Shown: one piece after another, positions 1-7,251 of the stretch
Layout of the letters: each line of letters starts with the position of its first letter
How positions within the stretch are numbered: the stretch's first letter is position 1
Source: an uncultured Lachnospiraceae bacterium
GTDB lineage: Bacteria > Bacillota > Clostridia > Lachnospirales > Lachnospiraceae
NCBI GenBank assembly: GCA_900554205.1
Contig: USGM01000037.1
Location: forward strand, 1-25,738
DNA: 25,738 nt
Direction of reading: 5' to 3'
Program-made: the position numbers and the translations under genes
Notes under the pieces: generated by a model
The model's database searches: none
What the model was told of the DNA's origin: nothing
The model's input: the letters and a program-made list of their open reading frames with translations, nothing else

Positions 1-291
1 TTTTTAACAGGTGCAGAAATCAGTTTAAATGAACTACCTGCAGGAGCAAATGTCCCATTTGTTCATTCTCATAAAGAAAATGAAGAAATCTATGGAATTC
101 TTTCAGGTAACGGCAAAGCCATAATTGATGGAGAAGAAATTAGCCTTTCAACTGGAGACTGGCTAAAAATCGCACCTGCTGCAAAGCGTCAGTTTTTTGC
201 ATCCGATATTTCTGGAATTACTTATATCTGCATTCAGGTAAAAGAAAATTCTCTGGAACATTTTACAGCAGAGGATGCCGTAATCGGCTAA
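1..291 (+). CDS. Cupin-domain protein, C-terminal part (cut by window start)
   Basis: The reading frame is open from base 1 to a TAA at 289-291 and gives 96 residues with no start in the window. The protein shows a typical single-domain cupin pattern: a first motif with H-S-H and a following E (HSHKENEEIYGILSG) and a second motif with the G-D-W-L-K-I-A-P turn. These would form a small beta-barrel binding a metal or small ligand. The distal His of the second motif is not obvious (the sequence reads PAAKRQF), so metal binding is uncertain. Cupins of this size are often isomerases, dioxygenases or sugar-binding proteins, and nothing here decides between them. The gene ends 20 bp before a strong intrinsic terminator and is read away from the rest of the window. 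Confidence 0.8.
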   Translation, partial: FLTGAEISLNELPAGANVPFVHSHKENEEIYGILSGNGKAIIDGEEISLSTGDWLKIAPAAKRQFFASDISGITYICIQVKENSLEHFTAEDAVIG

Positions 292-311
292 TTAAAAGTA
301 TTTATTTACAA

Positions 312-356
312 AAATGCACAGTTCAAGATAAGCTAAGAACTGTGCATTTCTTTTTT
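312..356 (+). terminator. Intrinsic terminator after the cupin gene
   Basis: A perfect 13-bp inverted repeat (AAATGCACAGTTC at 312-324 with GAACTGTGCATTT at 337-349) encloses a 12-nt loop. A C and six T residues follow. It lies 20 bp after the cupin stop codon, as expected for a rho-independent terminator. Confidence 0.9.
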
Positions 357-405
357 GTTCAATATTACGTTTTCTCAATTTTTCAAACAAGAAGTTGTTA
401 CTCAA

Positions 406-555
406 TCAAATTCCGTAATGAATAACCCATTTATTTTTGTCCAATGCCTTTTTAAACAGTTTCTTTAATTCGCACAATTCAGGAATATCAGCAATGCTAT
501 CAATAAACGCCTTTAATGAACAGGGCGGAACAGCATTGATGTTATAGTAATGTTC
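406..555 (-). pseudogene. Possible gene remnant in the 292-603 gap
   Basis: Apart from the two terminators, the gap between the cupin and the lipoprotein gene holds one protein-like stretch on the minus strand. It reads about EHYYNINAVPPCSLKAFID, followed by a helical, Lys/Leu-rich tail, and ends at a stop at 406-408. It has no start codon or ribosome site, and its frame runs back through the terminator hairpin to the stop codon of the upstream lipoprotein gene. It could be the end of a deleted gene or simply a chance open frame. I do not recognise the family. Confidence 0.25.
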
Positions 556-594
556 AAAAAAAGCTCTCTGTGCAATGCACAGGAGCTTTTTATA
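556..594 (-). terminator. Terminator of the thioredoxin-like lipoprotein operon
   Basis: The hairpin has arms 558-566 plus 568-573 and 577-591, a 3-nt AAT loop and one bulged T at 567. On the minus strand it ends in a run of seven T. It begins about 10 bp after the stop of the 604-1506 gene. A shorter T run on the other side could let it work in both directions. Confidence 0.85.
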
Positions 595-603
595 TGTAGA
601 CCT

Positions 604-1506
604 CTATTTATTTGTGCTGTCTGCATCAATTACAGACTGAATCTGCTTCATAAGGGCATCATAGTTGTCCTTGTTATCAATTCCGCCGAGCATTGGTTCG
701 CCTACAATATTGCCATTTCTGTCAACAAGTATAGTTGTTGGAAAGGCCATGATTTCTGAGGCATATTTACCGGCAGCACTAGAGGAGTCAATTGACAGAT
801 TACGATATTTGACACCCTGGCTTTCAAGAACAGAGGCAGCCTCTTTGATAGCTGTTTTATTGCCATCGAAGGTCTCAGTGTTGATGCCAACAACTTCTCC
901 GCCCATTGATTTGATAGCATCATTTAATTCGTTAAGCTTGGATAATTCAGCGACACATGGTTTGCAGCCGGTAAACCAGAAATTGACGACTGTTACTGCA
1001 TTACCGGAAAACAGGCTGTCATCAACCTTATTGCCATCAAAATCCTCACCAGAAAAATCACTGAATACAGATGAGGCTTTAGAGCTGTCCTTCTTGTTAT
1101 CGTCTGATGATGTATTTTTGTTTTCAAGCTCTTCTATCTGTTCCTCGATTTTTCGTATGGTTTCAATATCCTCATTAAGTGTTTTAAGCTCATCGTCTGT
1201 GAATGAATTCTTGTTTGATTCTACGGTACCGGCAAGATAATCAGCATAATTTCCGTTTGGATCGGCGTCACTTTTGTTCATCATGCCAAATACCTTGTTC
1301 CACACATCAGCGTGATCTGCAAAAAGCTGATTTTCCTGCTGATATAAATCATCAAGCCTGAAATCTGATTCGCCGGATGCTTCTGAGCCGGCTTCAGTCT
1401 GAGTGTTCTTAGAATCTGTTGTGGAAGCTTGCTTTACGCCACATGCTGTAAGTGATAATGCTATGCAGAGTGTAAAAATAGAAATAAATGATAATTTGTT
1501 TTTCAT
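604..1506 (-). CDS. Thioredoxin-like (TlpA/ResA family) lipoprotein
   Basis: This 300-residue protein has a signal peptide with a lipobox (LTACG, lipidated Cys22), so it should be anchored on the outer face of the membrane. Residues 28-145 form a long polar, Glu/Lys-rich helical linker, far longer than in minimal ResA proteins. The C-terminal domain (about 147-295) is a redoxin/TlpA fold with the active site F-T-G-C-K-P-C (Cys181 and Cys184) and a later cis-Pro-type FPTT stretch. Family knowledge suggests extracytoplasmic disulfide reduction. An AAAGGAG ribosome site lies 9 nt before the ATG. It is the last gene of the minus-strand operon, after the iron-sulfur membrane protein that is its likely electron donor, and it ends at its own terminator. 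The true substrate is unknown. Confidence 0.88.
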   Translation of the reverse strand: MKNKLSFISIFTLCIALSLTACGVKQASTTDSKNTQTEAGSEASGESDFRLDDLYQQENQLFADHADVWNKVFGMMNKSDADPNGNYADYLAGTVESNKNSFTDDELKTLNEDIETIRKIEEQIEELENKNTSSDDNKKDSSKASSVFSDFSGEDFDGNKVDDSLFSGNAVTVVNFWFTGCKPCVAELSKLNELNDAIKSMGGEVVGINTETFDGNKTAIKEAASVLESQGVKYRNLSIDSSSAAGKYASEIMAFPTTILVDRNGNIVGEPMLGGIDNKDNYDALMKQIQSVIDADSTNK

Positions 1507-1547
1507 GAGTAATTTCTCCTTTAAAATAATAGTAAAATGTTTAATAG

Positions 1548-2444
1548 CTATCTGTTGTCATTTTTTTGACATGATTTTCCCATAAACCGGTAGCAGATGG
1601 CGTCCTTCGGACAGGCCTTTATGCAGGCACCGCAGCGTATGCACTCGGGGTGATCCGGTGTCTTACACACATCCACATCCATCTTACATGCCTTTGAGCA
1701 TTGACCGCATCCGACACATTTGCTGCTATCAACGGTGATTTTGAGCAGGCTGACCTTATTAAATAATGAGTAGATTGCTCCAAGCGGACAAATCCATTTA
1801 CAGAAGGGCCTGTAAAATAAGATACTTAGTACAATCACTGCAATTAAAATCATACACTTGAAAGAAAAAAGCTTTCCCAGCGCAGAACGGATAGCAGCAT
1901 TTCCAATAGATAACGGTATAGCACCCTCTAAAACACCCTGAGGACAGATATATTTGCAGAAGAACGGGTCTCCCATTCCTATAGAGTTCGTTACAAGCAT
2001 CGGAAGAAGTATAACGAAAACAATAAGAATGACATATTTTAGGTACCTAAGAGGCTTTAGTTTGGCTGTGGATAATTTCTTTCCGGGGATTTTATGAAGT
2101 AAATCCTGAAACCATCCAAATGGGCACAAAAAACCACATATAAATCTGCCGAGAGTTACACCGAGTAAAATAAAAAATCCGGTTATGTAGTATGAAAACT
2201 TAAATTTTGATGATCCGACAACTGCCTGAAATGCCCCTATTGGACAGGCTCCTGTCGCGGCAGGGCAGGAGTAGCAGTTTAATCCGGGTACGCATACTGT
2301 TTTTGCATTGCCCTGATATATTTTACCCTTAAATAAATTTGGAATATGAATATTGGTCAGCAGCGTTGCTGCGACCTGTATCCAGCCACGTATTTTTGCC
2401 AGTTTTCTTGATAGTAATTTCTTTTCCTTATCCAATTCCGACAC
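1548..2444 (-). CDS. Membrane 4Fe-4S protein of the NapH/YccM polyferredoxin type
   Basis: This 298-residue integral membrane protein has an N-terminal Cys cluster (about residues 51-67, with C-Y-S-C-P). It also carries three repeated C-P-x-G motifs beside membrane helices (FLCPFGWFQ, CKYICPQG, CKWICPLG), the hallmark of NapH/YccM-type electron-transfer proteins. The C-terminus holds two ferredoxin 4Fe-4S motifs (CVGCGQCSKAC and CIRCGACIKACP). The family moves electrons across or along the membrane. The start is GTG at 2444, with GGAG only three bases upstream, and it lies inside the end of the preceding small gene (17-nt overlap), so translation is probably coupled. The gene stands between the small CXXC peptide and the TlpA-like lipoprotein, which suggests it delivers reducing power to the outside thioredoxin. 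That role is inferred. Confidence 0.88.
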   Translation of the reverse strand: MSELDKEKKLLSRKLAKIRGWIQVAATLLTNIHIPNLFKGKIYQGNAKTVCVPGLNCYSCPAATGACPIGAFQAVVGSSKFKFSYYITGFFILLGVTLGRFICGFLCPFGWFQDLLHKIPGKKLSTAKLKPLRYLKYVILIVFVILLPMLVTNSIGMGDPFFCKYICPQGVLEGAIPLSIGNAAIRSALGKLFSFKCMILIAVIVLSILFYRPFCKWICPLGAIYSLFNKVSLLKITVDSSKCVGCGQCSKACKMDVDVCKTPDHPECIRCGACIKACPKDAICYRFMGKSCQKNDNR

Positions 2445-2571
2445 ACTCCAGACATAATTTTATTGCTTTACCAAGCACTGTAGCCGCCTCACCTCTGACT
2501 GCACCATAGCTTATCATGGATACACCAAGGATAAGCAGAATGATTTGACATGTTTTTTGGTATTTCAACAT
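2428..2571 (-). CDS. Small CXXC membrane peptide, CD1871A-like
   Basis: This 47-residue protein has a short polar start, one hydrophobic helix (about residues 9-22), an R-G-E-A-A-T-V-L segment and a C-terminal C-L-E-C motif near the end (LCLECVGIG). The pattern matches the small CD1871A-type CXXC family of Clostridia as I remember it. The start is supported by AAGGAG eight bases before the ATG at 2571, and the stop at 2428-2430 overlaps the next gene. It is the first gene of the operon with the polyferredoxin and TlpA-like lipoprotein, so a thiol relay or cofactor role in the membrane is likely but unproven. Confidence 0.8.
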   Translation of the reverse strand: MLKYQKTCQIILLILGVSMISYGAVRGEAATVLGKAIKLCLECVGIG

Positions 2572-2596
2572 AATGTTGCTCCTTTTTGTTGTATTG

Positions 2597-2625
2597 TTGA
2601 CCAGCTGACTTTGGTATTATACAAT
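2597..2625 (+). promoter_or_regulatory. Divergent promoter region between the redox operon and the two-component system
   Basis: On the plus strand TTGACC (2597-2602) and TACAAT (2620-2625) are separated by exactly 17 bp, a good sigma-A promoter for the response regulator starting at 2665. On the minus strand a perfect TATAAT occupies 2616-2621, sharing two bases with the plus-strand -10, and would serve the CXXC peptide gene. I do not see a convincing minus-strand -35, which suggests that operon needs an activator. Confidence 0.65.
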
Positions 2626-2664
2626 ATAGGTTGTAAAATTATTGTTAAGAAGCAGGAGAACATT

Positions 2665-3345
2665 TTGAGATTATTAATTGTTGAGGATGAGAAACAAATA
2701 TGTGATATGGTTGCAAAGAGTCTGTATGCTGCCGGTTATGAGGTGGATACCTGTTATGATGGGAAAGAGGCTCTTGAATGTATACTGTCGGAGAATTATG
2801 ATCTGATAGTTTTGGATTTGAATCTGCCGGGGATGGATGGCATGGAGCTTCTTAAGGAGCTTAGAAAATACAATGATGAAACTAAGGTTTTGATATTATC
2901 TGCAAGAGGTCAGATTGCTGATAAGGTAGAGGGACTGGATGCAGGAGCAAATGATTACATGGAAAAACCATTCCATCTGCAGGAGCTTGAGGCACGTATC
3001 AGAAGCCTAACAAGAAGGAAATTTGTACAAAATGATATATGTCTTAAATGCGGAGAAATAATGTTTGATACGATTAAACGCGAGGCATATGCAAAGGAAG
3101 AGTCGGTTTCGCTGACAAGAAAAGAGAATGGTATTTTGGAATATTTACTTATCAATATAGGCAGACCGGTGAGTCAGGAGGAGCTGATAGAGCATGTGTG
3201 GGATGCCACGGCAGACAGCTTTAGCGGAGCAATCAGGGTACATATGTCTTCACTTAGAAAAAAGCTTAAGGCGAAGCTGGGATATGATCCCATTCAGAAC
3301 AAGGTAGGTGAAGGCTATAAAATACAGGAGGAGTCTGACAGATGA
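2665..3345 (+). CDS. OmpR/PhoB-family response regulator
   Basis: The 226-residue protein has a receiver domain (about 1-115) with the acidic pair E6-D7, phospho-acceptor D51 (in LIVLDLNLPGMDG), a switch residue in LILSARG and the Lys of MEKPF. A winged-helix DNA-binding domain follows (about 127-222, ending VGEGYKI). The frame is open further upstream, but I choose TTG at 2665. It has AGGAG seven bases before it, it lies about 33 bp after the predicted transcription start, and it gives the standard family length. It overlaps the kinase gene by 4 bp (ATGA) and is divergent from the redox operon, which is its most likely target. The stimulus is unknown. Confidence 0.9.
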   Translation: MRLLIVEDEKQICDMVAKSLYAAGYEVDTCYDGKEALECILSENYDLIVLDLNLPGMDGMELLKELRKYNDETKVLILSARGQIADKVEGLDAGANDYMEKPFHLQELEARIRSLTRRKFVQNDICLKCGEIMFDTIKREAYAKEESVSLTRKENGILEYLLINIGRPVSQEELIEHVWDATADSFSGAIRVHMSSLRKKLKAKLGYDPIQNKVGEGYKIQEESDR

Positions 3346-4499
3346 AAAGAATGTCGCTACAGTGGAGACTTACGTGCATTACTACATTGTGTATTGCTAT
3401 TATATGTGGCTGCCTGACTATGTTTGTCTATAAAAATGGTGTGCATTACATCGATTCTCTGCAGGATGCGGTAGAGTCACAGGGGGATGAAAAAGGAAAC
3501 AAATCAGATGAAATATATATCAGCATACCGGACGATAAGTGGGATGAGTTTGCGGATGAATTTTCGATTCAGGTGTACAATAATAAGGCCGACTATAAAA
3601 GAAACAGTCTGATAATCACGATTTTGCTGGCGCTTTTGGGAGGTGTCGTCACTTATTTTATGAGCGGGCATGCACTCAGACCAATCAGGGAGTTTTCAGA
3701 TAAAATTGAAGAGGTACAGGCTCAGAATCTGTCTGATTCAAGAATAGAGGAAAACAATGTCAAGGAACTGAACCAGCTGGGTATTTCTTATAATAAGATG
3801 CTTGAGCGTCTGTCGGAAGCATTTGAGATACAGAGACAGTTTACTGCAAATGCAGCACATGAGCTGCGTACTCCATTAGCGTTAATGCAGGTACAGCTTG
3901 ATTTATATAATTCTGCCTCTCACCCGGGAAATGATGCAGACACTTTGCAGACCATAAAAATGGTTACGGAACAAAATGATAAATTAAACAGGATGGTAAA
4001 GACTCTTCTTGACATGAGTGAGCTTCAGACGGTGGGAAGGGATGATAAAATTATATTGGATGCTATTGTTGAAGAGGTTTTGGCAGACCTTGAGCCTCTT
4101 GCCGTGGAAAAGAATATAAAGCTGATTGGAAAATGTGAGGATGCCACTATGATAGGCAGTGATATCCTTATTTACAGGCTTGTATACAATCTGGTTGAGA
4201 ATGCCATCAAATATAATCATCCGCTCGGACAGGTTACAGTAACCGCATATCAGAGAAACAAGCATGTTTATCTGTCTGTAGAAGATACGGGAAGCGGAAT
4301 ACCAAAGGAGCTTAGGGAGAGAGTGTTCGAGCCATTCTTCCGTGTGGATAAATCCAGAAGCCGGGAGCTGGGTGGCGTAGGGCTAGGTCTTGCTTTTGTC
4401 CGTGAAATCGTTAGAGTACATGATGGCAGTATTTGTATCAAATCAGGCAAGACTGGGGGAACGATTTTCGAGGTGACTTTTGCACAGCATTCAATGTAG
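3342..4499 (+). CDS. Sensor histidine kinase paired with the upstream regulator
   Basis: This 385-residue protein has a first transmembrane helix at about 10-30, a short acidic outside loop of roughly 55 residues and a second helix at about 88-108. A HAMP-like linker follows, then a HisKA domain with phospho-acceptor H173 (AAHELRTPLAL). The catalytic domain has the N box (LVENAIKYN), the G1 box (VEDTGSGIP), an F box and the G2 box (GGVGLGLAFV). All key residues are present. It starts inside the end of the response regulator gene (ATGA overlap), so the two form one operon. The small sensor loop suggests sensing within or near the membrane. By position, the pair may control the divergent redox operon. 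This is inference from gene order only. Confidence 0.9.
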   Translation: MKRMSLQWRLTCITTLCIAIICGCLTMFVYKNGVHYIDSLQDAVESQGDEKGNKSDEIYISIPDDKWDEFADEFSIQVYNNKADYKRNSLIITILLALLGGVVTYFMSGHALRPIREFSDKIEEVQAQNLSDSRIEENNVKELNQLGISYNKMLERLSEAFEIQRQFTANAAHELRTPLALMQVQLDLYNSASHPGNDADTLQTIKMVTEQNDKLNRMVKTLLDMSELQTVGRDDKIILDAIVEEVLADLEPLAVEKNIKLIGKCEDATMIGSDILIYRLVYNLVENAIKYNHPLGQVTVTAYQRNKHVYLSVEDTGSGIPKELRERVFEPFFRVDKSRSRELGGVGLGLAFVREIVRVHDGSICIKSGKTGGTIFEVTFAQHSM

Positions 4500-4528
4500 C
4501 GTTCCATTTTACACATTTGTCAACGCTA

Positions 4529-4720
4529 TTAAAACAGATTTTCCATATCTGCACCCATATTGGTCAGTCTTGCAATGCCATTATAGAGCAATGTTATAAT
4601 TGGTATAATCCACATCGTCATTCCTATAATCTTGCGGCTCTGCTGTCTGTTTCGGTTATCATAAAATCTTATTGCCACCAGCGCACAATTCGTCACTACA
4701 AAAAACACATTTACCCACAT
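4529..4720 (-). pseudogene. Fragment of a small membrane protein
   Basis: A 63-residue open frame contains two hydrophobic helices (about 3-18 and 32-50) joined by a strongly basic loop (RFYDNRNRQQSRK). There is no ribosome site before the ATG at 4718-4720. The frame continues upstream to a stop near 4757 without a better start, so it looks like the C-terminal end of a longer membrane protein whose front was lost. I do not recognise the family. It lies tail to tail with the histidine kinase gene, at the edge of the zone of broken genes. A genuine short membrane protein is possible. Confidence 0.35.
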
Positions 4721-4800
4721 GCTCTGTGTACTAGTGTATCGACATATTGAGCATAGTCAACGAATTAAGCATGGTAACGTGTCTGTGTGAGGTGAGAAAC

Positions 4801-5004
4801 TTGATATCATACAAACCACTATTCGAGACTATGCACAAGAAAAACATTACGGAATATAATTTGATTTATAAGCAGGGAATGTCCGCAAATACAATACATC
4901 GAATAAAAAAAGGGCTTCCGATTACCACGGAAACCCTAGATACGTTATGTTTTATTCTTAATTGTGAGGTACAGGATATTTTGGTGCATGATAAGAGCCG
5001 GTAA
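4801..5004 (+). CDS. Small Xre/Cro-type HTH regulator
   Basis: The 67-residue protein is almost entirely one helix-turn-helix domain: a first helix (SYKPLFETMHKKN), a turn, and a recognition helix around MSANTIHRIKKG. The pattern T-T-E-T-L-D-T-L-C-x-I-L-x-C then follows, typical of Cro/C1-type small regulators in Firmicutes mobile regions. The frame is open further upstream, but TTG at 4801 has GAGGTGAG just ahead and gives the usual family start. Its 3' end overlaps the rhuM remnant on the other strand by 47 bp. Proteins of this type often control a neighbouring mobile element or toxin gene, but no obvious target remains here. Confidence 0.75.
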   Translation: MISYKPLFETMHKKNITEYNLIYKQGMSANTIHRIKKGLPITTETLDTLCFILNCEVQDILVHDKSR

Positions 5005-5418
5005 TTCTCCCGTAAACGACGTCAAGCCCATAAAAGGCTTGTCCGTATCTGCACACTCGTATATTACTTCTGCAGCCGTATATCCATGTGCCGCCACCAT
5101 TTCCTTTCAGTCGTTCATCATCCATCGTAAATCCTTTAATCATATACTCTTTTATTCGTTCAGTTGCCCAACGTCTGAATGGAGTAGCGATAGATGATTT
5201 TATTCCGTATCCCAAAGAAATTATCATATCCAAATTATAGTAAATGACATTATAATTTTTGCCATCAGAAGCAGTTGTTCGGAATTTCCGAACAACTGAC
5301 TCCTCATCCAGTTCTCCCTCTTCAAAAATATGCTTAATGTGCTCACTAACATTAGACTTACTGGACTGGTATAATTCTACTAATTGTTGCTGTGTCAGCC
5401 ACAATTCCGCTTCCAGAC
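4958..5418 (-). pseudogene. rhuM-type virulence/phage-associated protein remnant
   Basis: The frame from about 5418 down to about 5095 encodes a clear RhuM-family segment (LWLTQQQLVELYQSSKSNV, then an IFEEGELDEESVV stretch and a FTMDDERLKG stretch). The usual first ~20 residues are missing. After KGNGGG the frame no longer matches the family. From about 5090 another frame on the same strand does, reading AAHGYTAAEVIYECADTDKP then FMGLTSFTGELPALIMH. This is the C-terminal RhuM motif without the middle of the protein. The gene has therefore lost its front, its centre (with a frame change) and probably its end. Its 5' edge is fused to the tail of the 4-TM gene. Confidence 0.8.
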
Positions 5419-5769
5419 AAGGAAGTCTGCCAATAAAAGCAAAACCGTAGCCGGGAAAATAACCACCAACAGCATTACCCCTACAATTCCCGCAAAAAAT
5501 GCAGTATCTGTTACTATGTCATAAACCGCATAGCCGATCACGCAAAGACCGATCAGTCCGTCCGCTATTGCAAATACGCGATAGGGGGAAATGCCTGCCG
5601 ATATTTTCCGGCTGATCGTAACAGCCAGAAAGCAAAGAAAAACGATGGAAAAGAACACCGCGGCGGCAGCGGGTATTAACAGATTTGCCGATATATCAAA
5701 AATGCATCCGCCCACACAGGCTAAAGTACAAACCAACGAAATCAGTGTCCATTTTGTATAACCCTTCAT
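5395..5769 (-). CDS. Four-helix integral membrane protein of unknown function
   Basis: The 124-residue protein has four hydrophobic segments (about 7-25, 30-52, 63-85 and 92-117) and short basic loops. No signal peptide, Cys pairs or enzymatic motifs are visible. The start is well supported by AAGGAG about eight bases before the ATG, with TATAAT further upstream. The last residues (VWKRNCG) come from sequence shared with the rhuM remnant, so the original C-terminus may have been replaced by the deletion junction. I do not recognise the family. It may be a stand-alone small membrane protein of the accessory region. Confidence 0.6.
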   Translation of the reverse strand: MKGYTKWTLISLVCTLACVGGCIFDISANLLIPAAAAVFFSIVFLCFLAVTISRKISAGISPYRVFAIADGLIGLCVIGYAVYDIVTDTAFFAGIVGVMLLVVIFPATVLLLLADFLVWKRNCG

Positions 5770-5837
5770 AATCTTCTCTCCTTATGTAGATAATCGCAGG
5801 CTGCTATCCGAAAGCTTATTAAATATTCCTATTAGGT

Positions 5838-5843
5838 ATTATA
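5838..5843 (-). promoter_or_regulatory. Candidate -10 element for the 4-TM protein gene
   Basis: A perfect TATAAT on the minus strand lies about 70 bp before the start codon. A weak -35 (TTTGTT at 5861-5866) sits 17 bp away. Confidence 0.45.
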
Positions 5844-5890
5844 GCATGAATCACCGTAGCAACAAAATAAATTCAGATAACCCATAAAAA

Positions 5891-5919
5891 TAGACAGACA
5901 AAAGCTGAAAGTGTATAAT
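5891..5919 (+). promoter_or_regulatory. Strong sigma-A-type promoter before the lipoprotein fragment
   Basis: TAGACA (5891-5896) and a perfect TATAAT (5914-5919) are 17 bp apart. Transcription should begin near 5926, about 20 bases ahead of the ATG at 5946. Confidence 0.7.
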
Positions 5920-5945
5920 AAAGAAAAATGAGAGAGGTTTATCAT

Positions 5946-6233
5946 ATGAAAAAGATAAACAAATATGTATCCATTCTGTCAGTGCTGACATTAACGCTGT
6001 TTCTGGTGGCGTGTGGCGACTCCAGCAATGGCACAACCGGCAGTTCTGCGGCGGGAGCAAACGTTTCTGATAAAAGCAGCACCGCATCTGTCACAAGCAC
6101 TGGAGAGGACAGCGTTGTCAATGAAAGCGATGAGACGGATACCGACAACACCGGAGATGCTGCCGCAAATTATGTCACCTTCGAGGATCTGCCACGGACA
6201 CAGTCTCATCCAAAAGCGCCCGCGGTCGGATAG
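5946..6233 (+). pseudogene. Truncated lipoprotein (signal peptide and linker only)
   Basis: The ATG at 5946 has AGAGAGG nine bases ahead and a good promoter. The 95-residue product has a typical lipoprotein signal (MKKINKYVS, hydrophobic core, FLVACG lipobox with Cys24). A long Ser/Thr/Asp/Gly-rich linker follows, up to about residue 75. The protein then stops within 20 residues, after YVTFEDLPRTQSHP, so the folded cargo domain that such a linker normally precedes is missing. The 3' end overlaps the Nudix gene by 28 bp on the opposite strand. I infer that a deletion fused this gene to its neighbour. A genuine short lipoprotein remains possible. Confidence 0.6.
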
Positions 6234-6667
6234 CTTATTTCATCTCCCCAGCTAAGAATCTCATCAAAGTACCCTTCCACCCCCATCAGTCCGTAGAACC
6301 ATAAGAAAGCTCTATCCTTTTCGCTTAATTCATCTAACTTCATCCAACAGACTTCCTTTATTGGTTGATTATCTAAAGGCTCCTCAGGATCATAGCCTAT
6401 AATAGGTTCTTGGTCATCGGGAACTCCTACTTCAAAAACATGTTCCTCTGAACCATCATTTCTGGCATATGTTACCGCTAATTTTTTCACTATTGTTCCG
6501 TCAAGTCCCGTTTCTTCTTTTAATTCTCTAATTGCGGCTTCTTCCGGAGTTTCATTTTCTTCAATTCCACCTCCGGGAATCGAATAAAAATAACGATCAC
6601 CATAAAACAGTTTTTCCATCAATATTCTCTGATTTCTAATTACCAAAGCCATACTTCTGTGTCTCAT
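6206..6667 (-). CDS. Nudix hydrolase
   Basis: The 153-residue protein carries a complete Nudix box (G-x5-E-x7-REL-x-EE-x-GL, in GGIEENETPEEAAIRELKEE and onward). It should hydrolyse a nucleoside diphosphate linked to another group, with Mg2+ held by the Glu residues of the box. The N-terminal RHRSMALVIRNQ strand and the YFYSIPGGG entry are typical of MutT-like proteins. I choose ATG at 6667 because GGAGGA lies seven bases upstream. The frame is open for 12 more codons with no ribosome site. The last ~10 residues (SYPTAGAFG) lie in the overlap with the truncated lipoprotein and may not be original. The substrate cannot be told from the sequence. Confidence 0.85.
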   Translation of the reverse strand: MRHRSMALVIRNQRILMEKLFYGDRYFYSIPGGGIEENETPEEAAIRELKEETGLDGTIVKKLAVTYARNDGSEEHVFEVGVPDDQEPIIGYDPEEPLDNQPIKEVCWMKLDELSEKDRAFLWFYGLMGVEGYFDEILSWGDEISYPTAGAFG

Positions 6668-6774
6668 GAATTTATCCTCCATTTTATAATGACAGCCCCG
6701 CAAGAATTTCCTTCTTTATAAATTTCAAACTAATATTTACTAAATCTTTATTTGAAATTATTATAACCATAAGC

Positions 6775-7203
6775 ATGTAGAAAAATCAAGATTTTACGGT
6801 TCAACATATGATTGAATGGATAGAACAAAATCTGGATCAGTCAAAAATTCTTGAACAACTTTCAAAGGAATCAGGATATCCGCCATGGTATTGTTCAGTT
6901 ATGTTCCATGATGTTACTAAAATGACCCTGAAATCATATGTCTCAGGGAGGCGACTGGCCAGAGCCACCCAGGAAATCAGAGAGTTCCCGGAAAGCGATT
7001 ATCTCGTATTTTCATATCCTTCTTTTGACTATATGAAGGAAAATGCGGATGTTATGGAGGCAGTTGAGAAACTGGCTTGGAATTTTGATCCAGCTTCCAT
7101 GGACTATGAATGGAATGAGGAAGTATGTCAGGATTATCAACGGCACTACCCCGAAAAGCTTGGCTATCAAATTCTTAGACCTGTAAAGAAATTAAAAGCA
7201 TAA
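6775..7203 (+). pseudogene. AraC-type regulator remnant with an early stop and an internal deletion
   Basis: From an ATG at 6808 the frame encodes 131 residues. The first ~59 residues are the start of an AraC HTH domain (MIEWIEQNLD, then GYPPWYCSVMFHDVTKMTLK and SYVSGRRLARATQEIR). The rest is the very end of the C-terminal effector domain seen in AraC regulators of this subfamily (FPESDYLVFSYPSFDY, and a WNEEVCQDYQRHYPEKLGY stretch). The second HTH half and most of the effector domain are missing, roughly 150-180 residues by my recollection of the family, but the frame is kept. Upstream, ATG-TAG at 6775-6780 is in frame and followed by family-like residues (KNQDFTVQH), so the original second codon seems to have become a stop. 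No ribosome site is visible. It is unlikely to regulate anything. Confidence 0.75.
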
Positions 7204-7227
7204 ACAAACATCATGGATTGAACAAGG

Positions 7228-7251
7228 GGAATCGGGAGACTGGTTCCTTTT
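7228..7251 (+). terminator. Weak terminator after the AraC remnant
   Basis: A 6-bp stem (GGAATC at 7228-7233 with GGTTCC at 7242-7247, one wobble pair) and 8-nt loop are followed by TTTT. It lies 25 bp after the stop codon. Confidence 0.4.

Noticed and set aside
550..759. Short plus-strand open frame
   Set aside because: It starts beside a terminator hairpin and runs antisense through the lipoprotein gene end.
665..1240. Long plus-strand open frame opposite the lipoprotein gene
   Set aside because: Ser/Leu-rich translation with no ribosome site, antisense to a gene with clear motifs.
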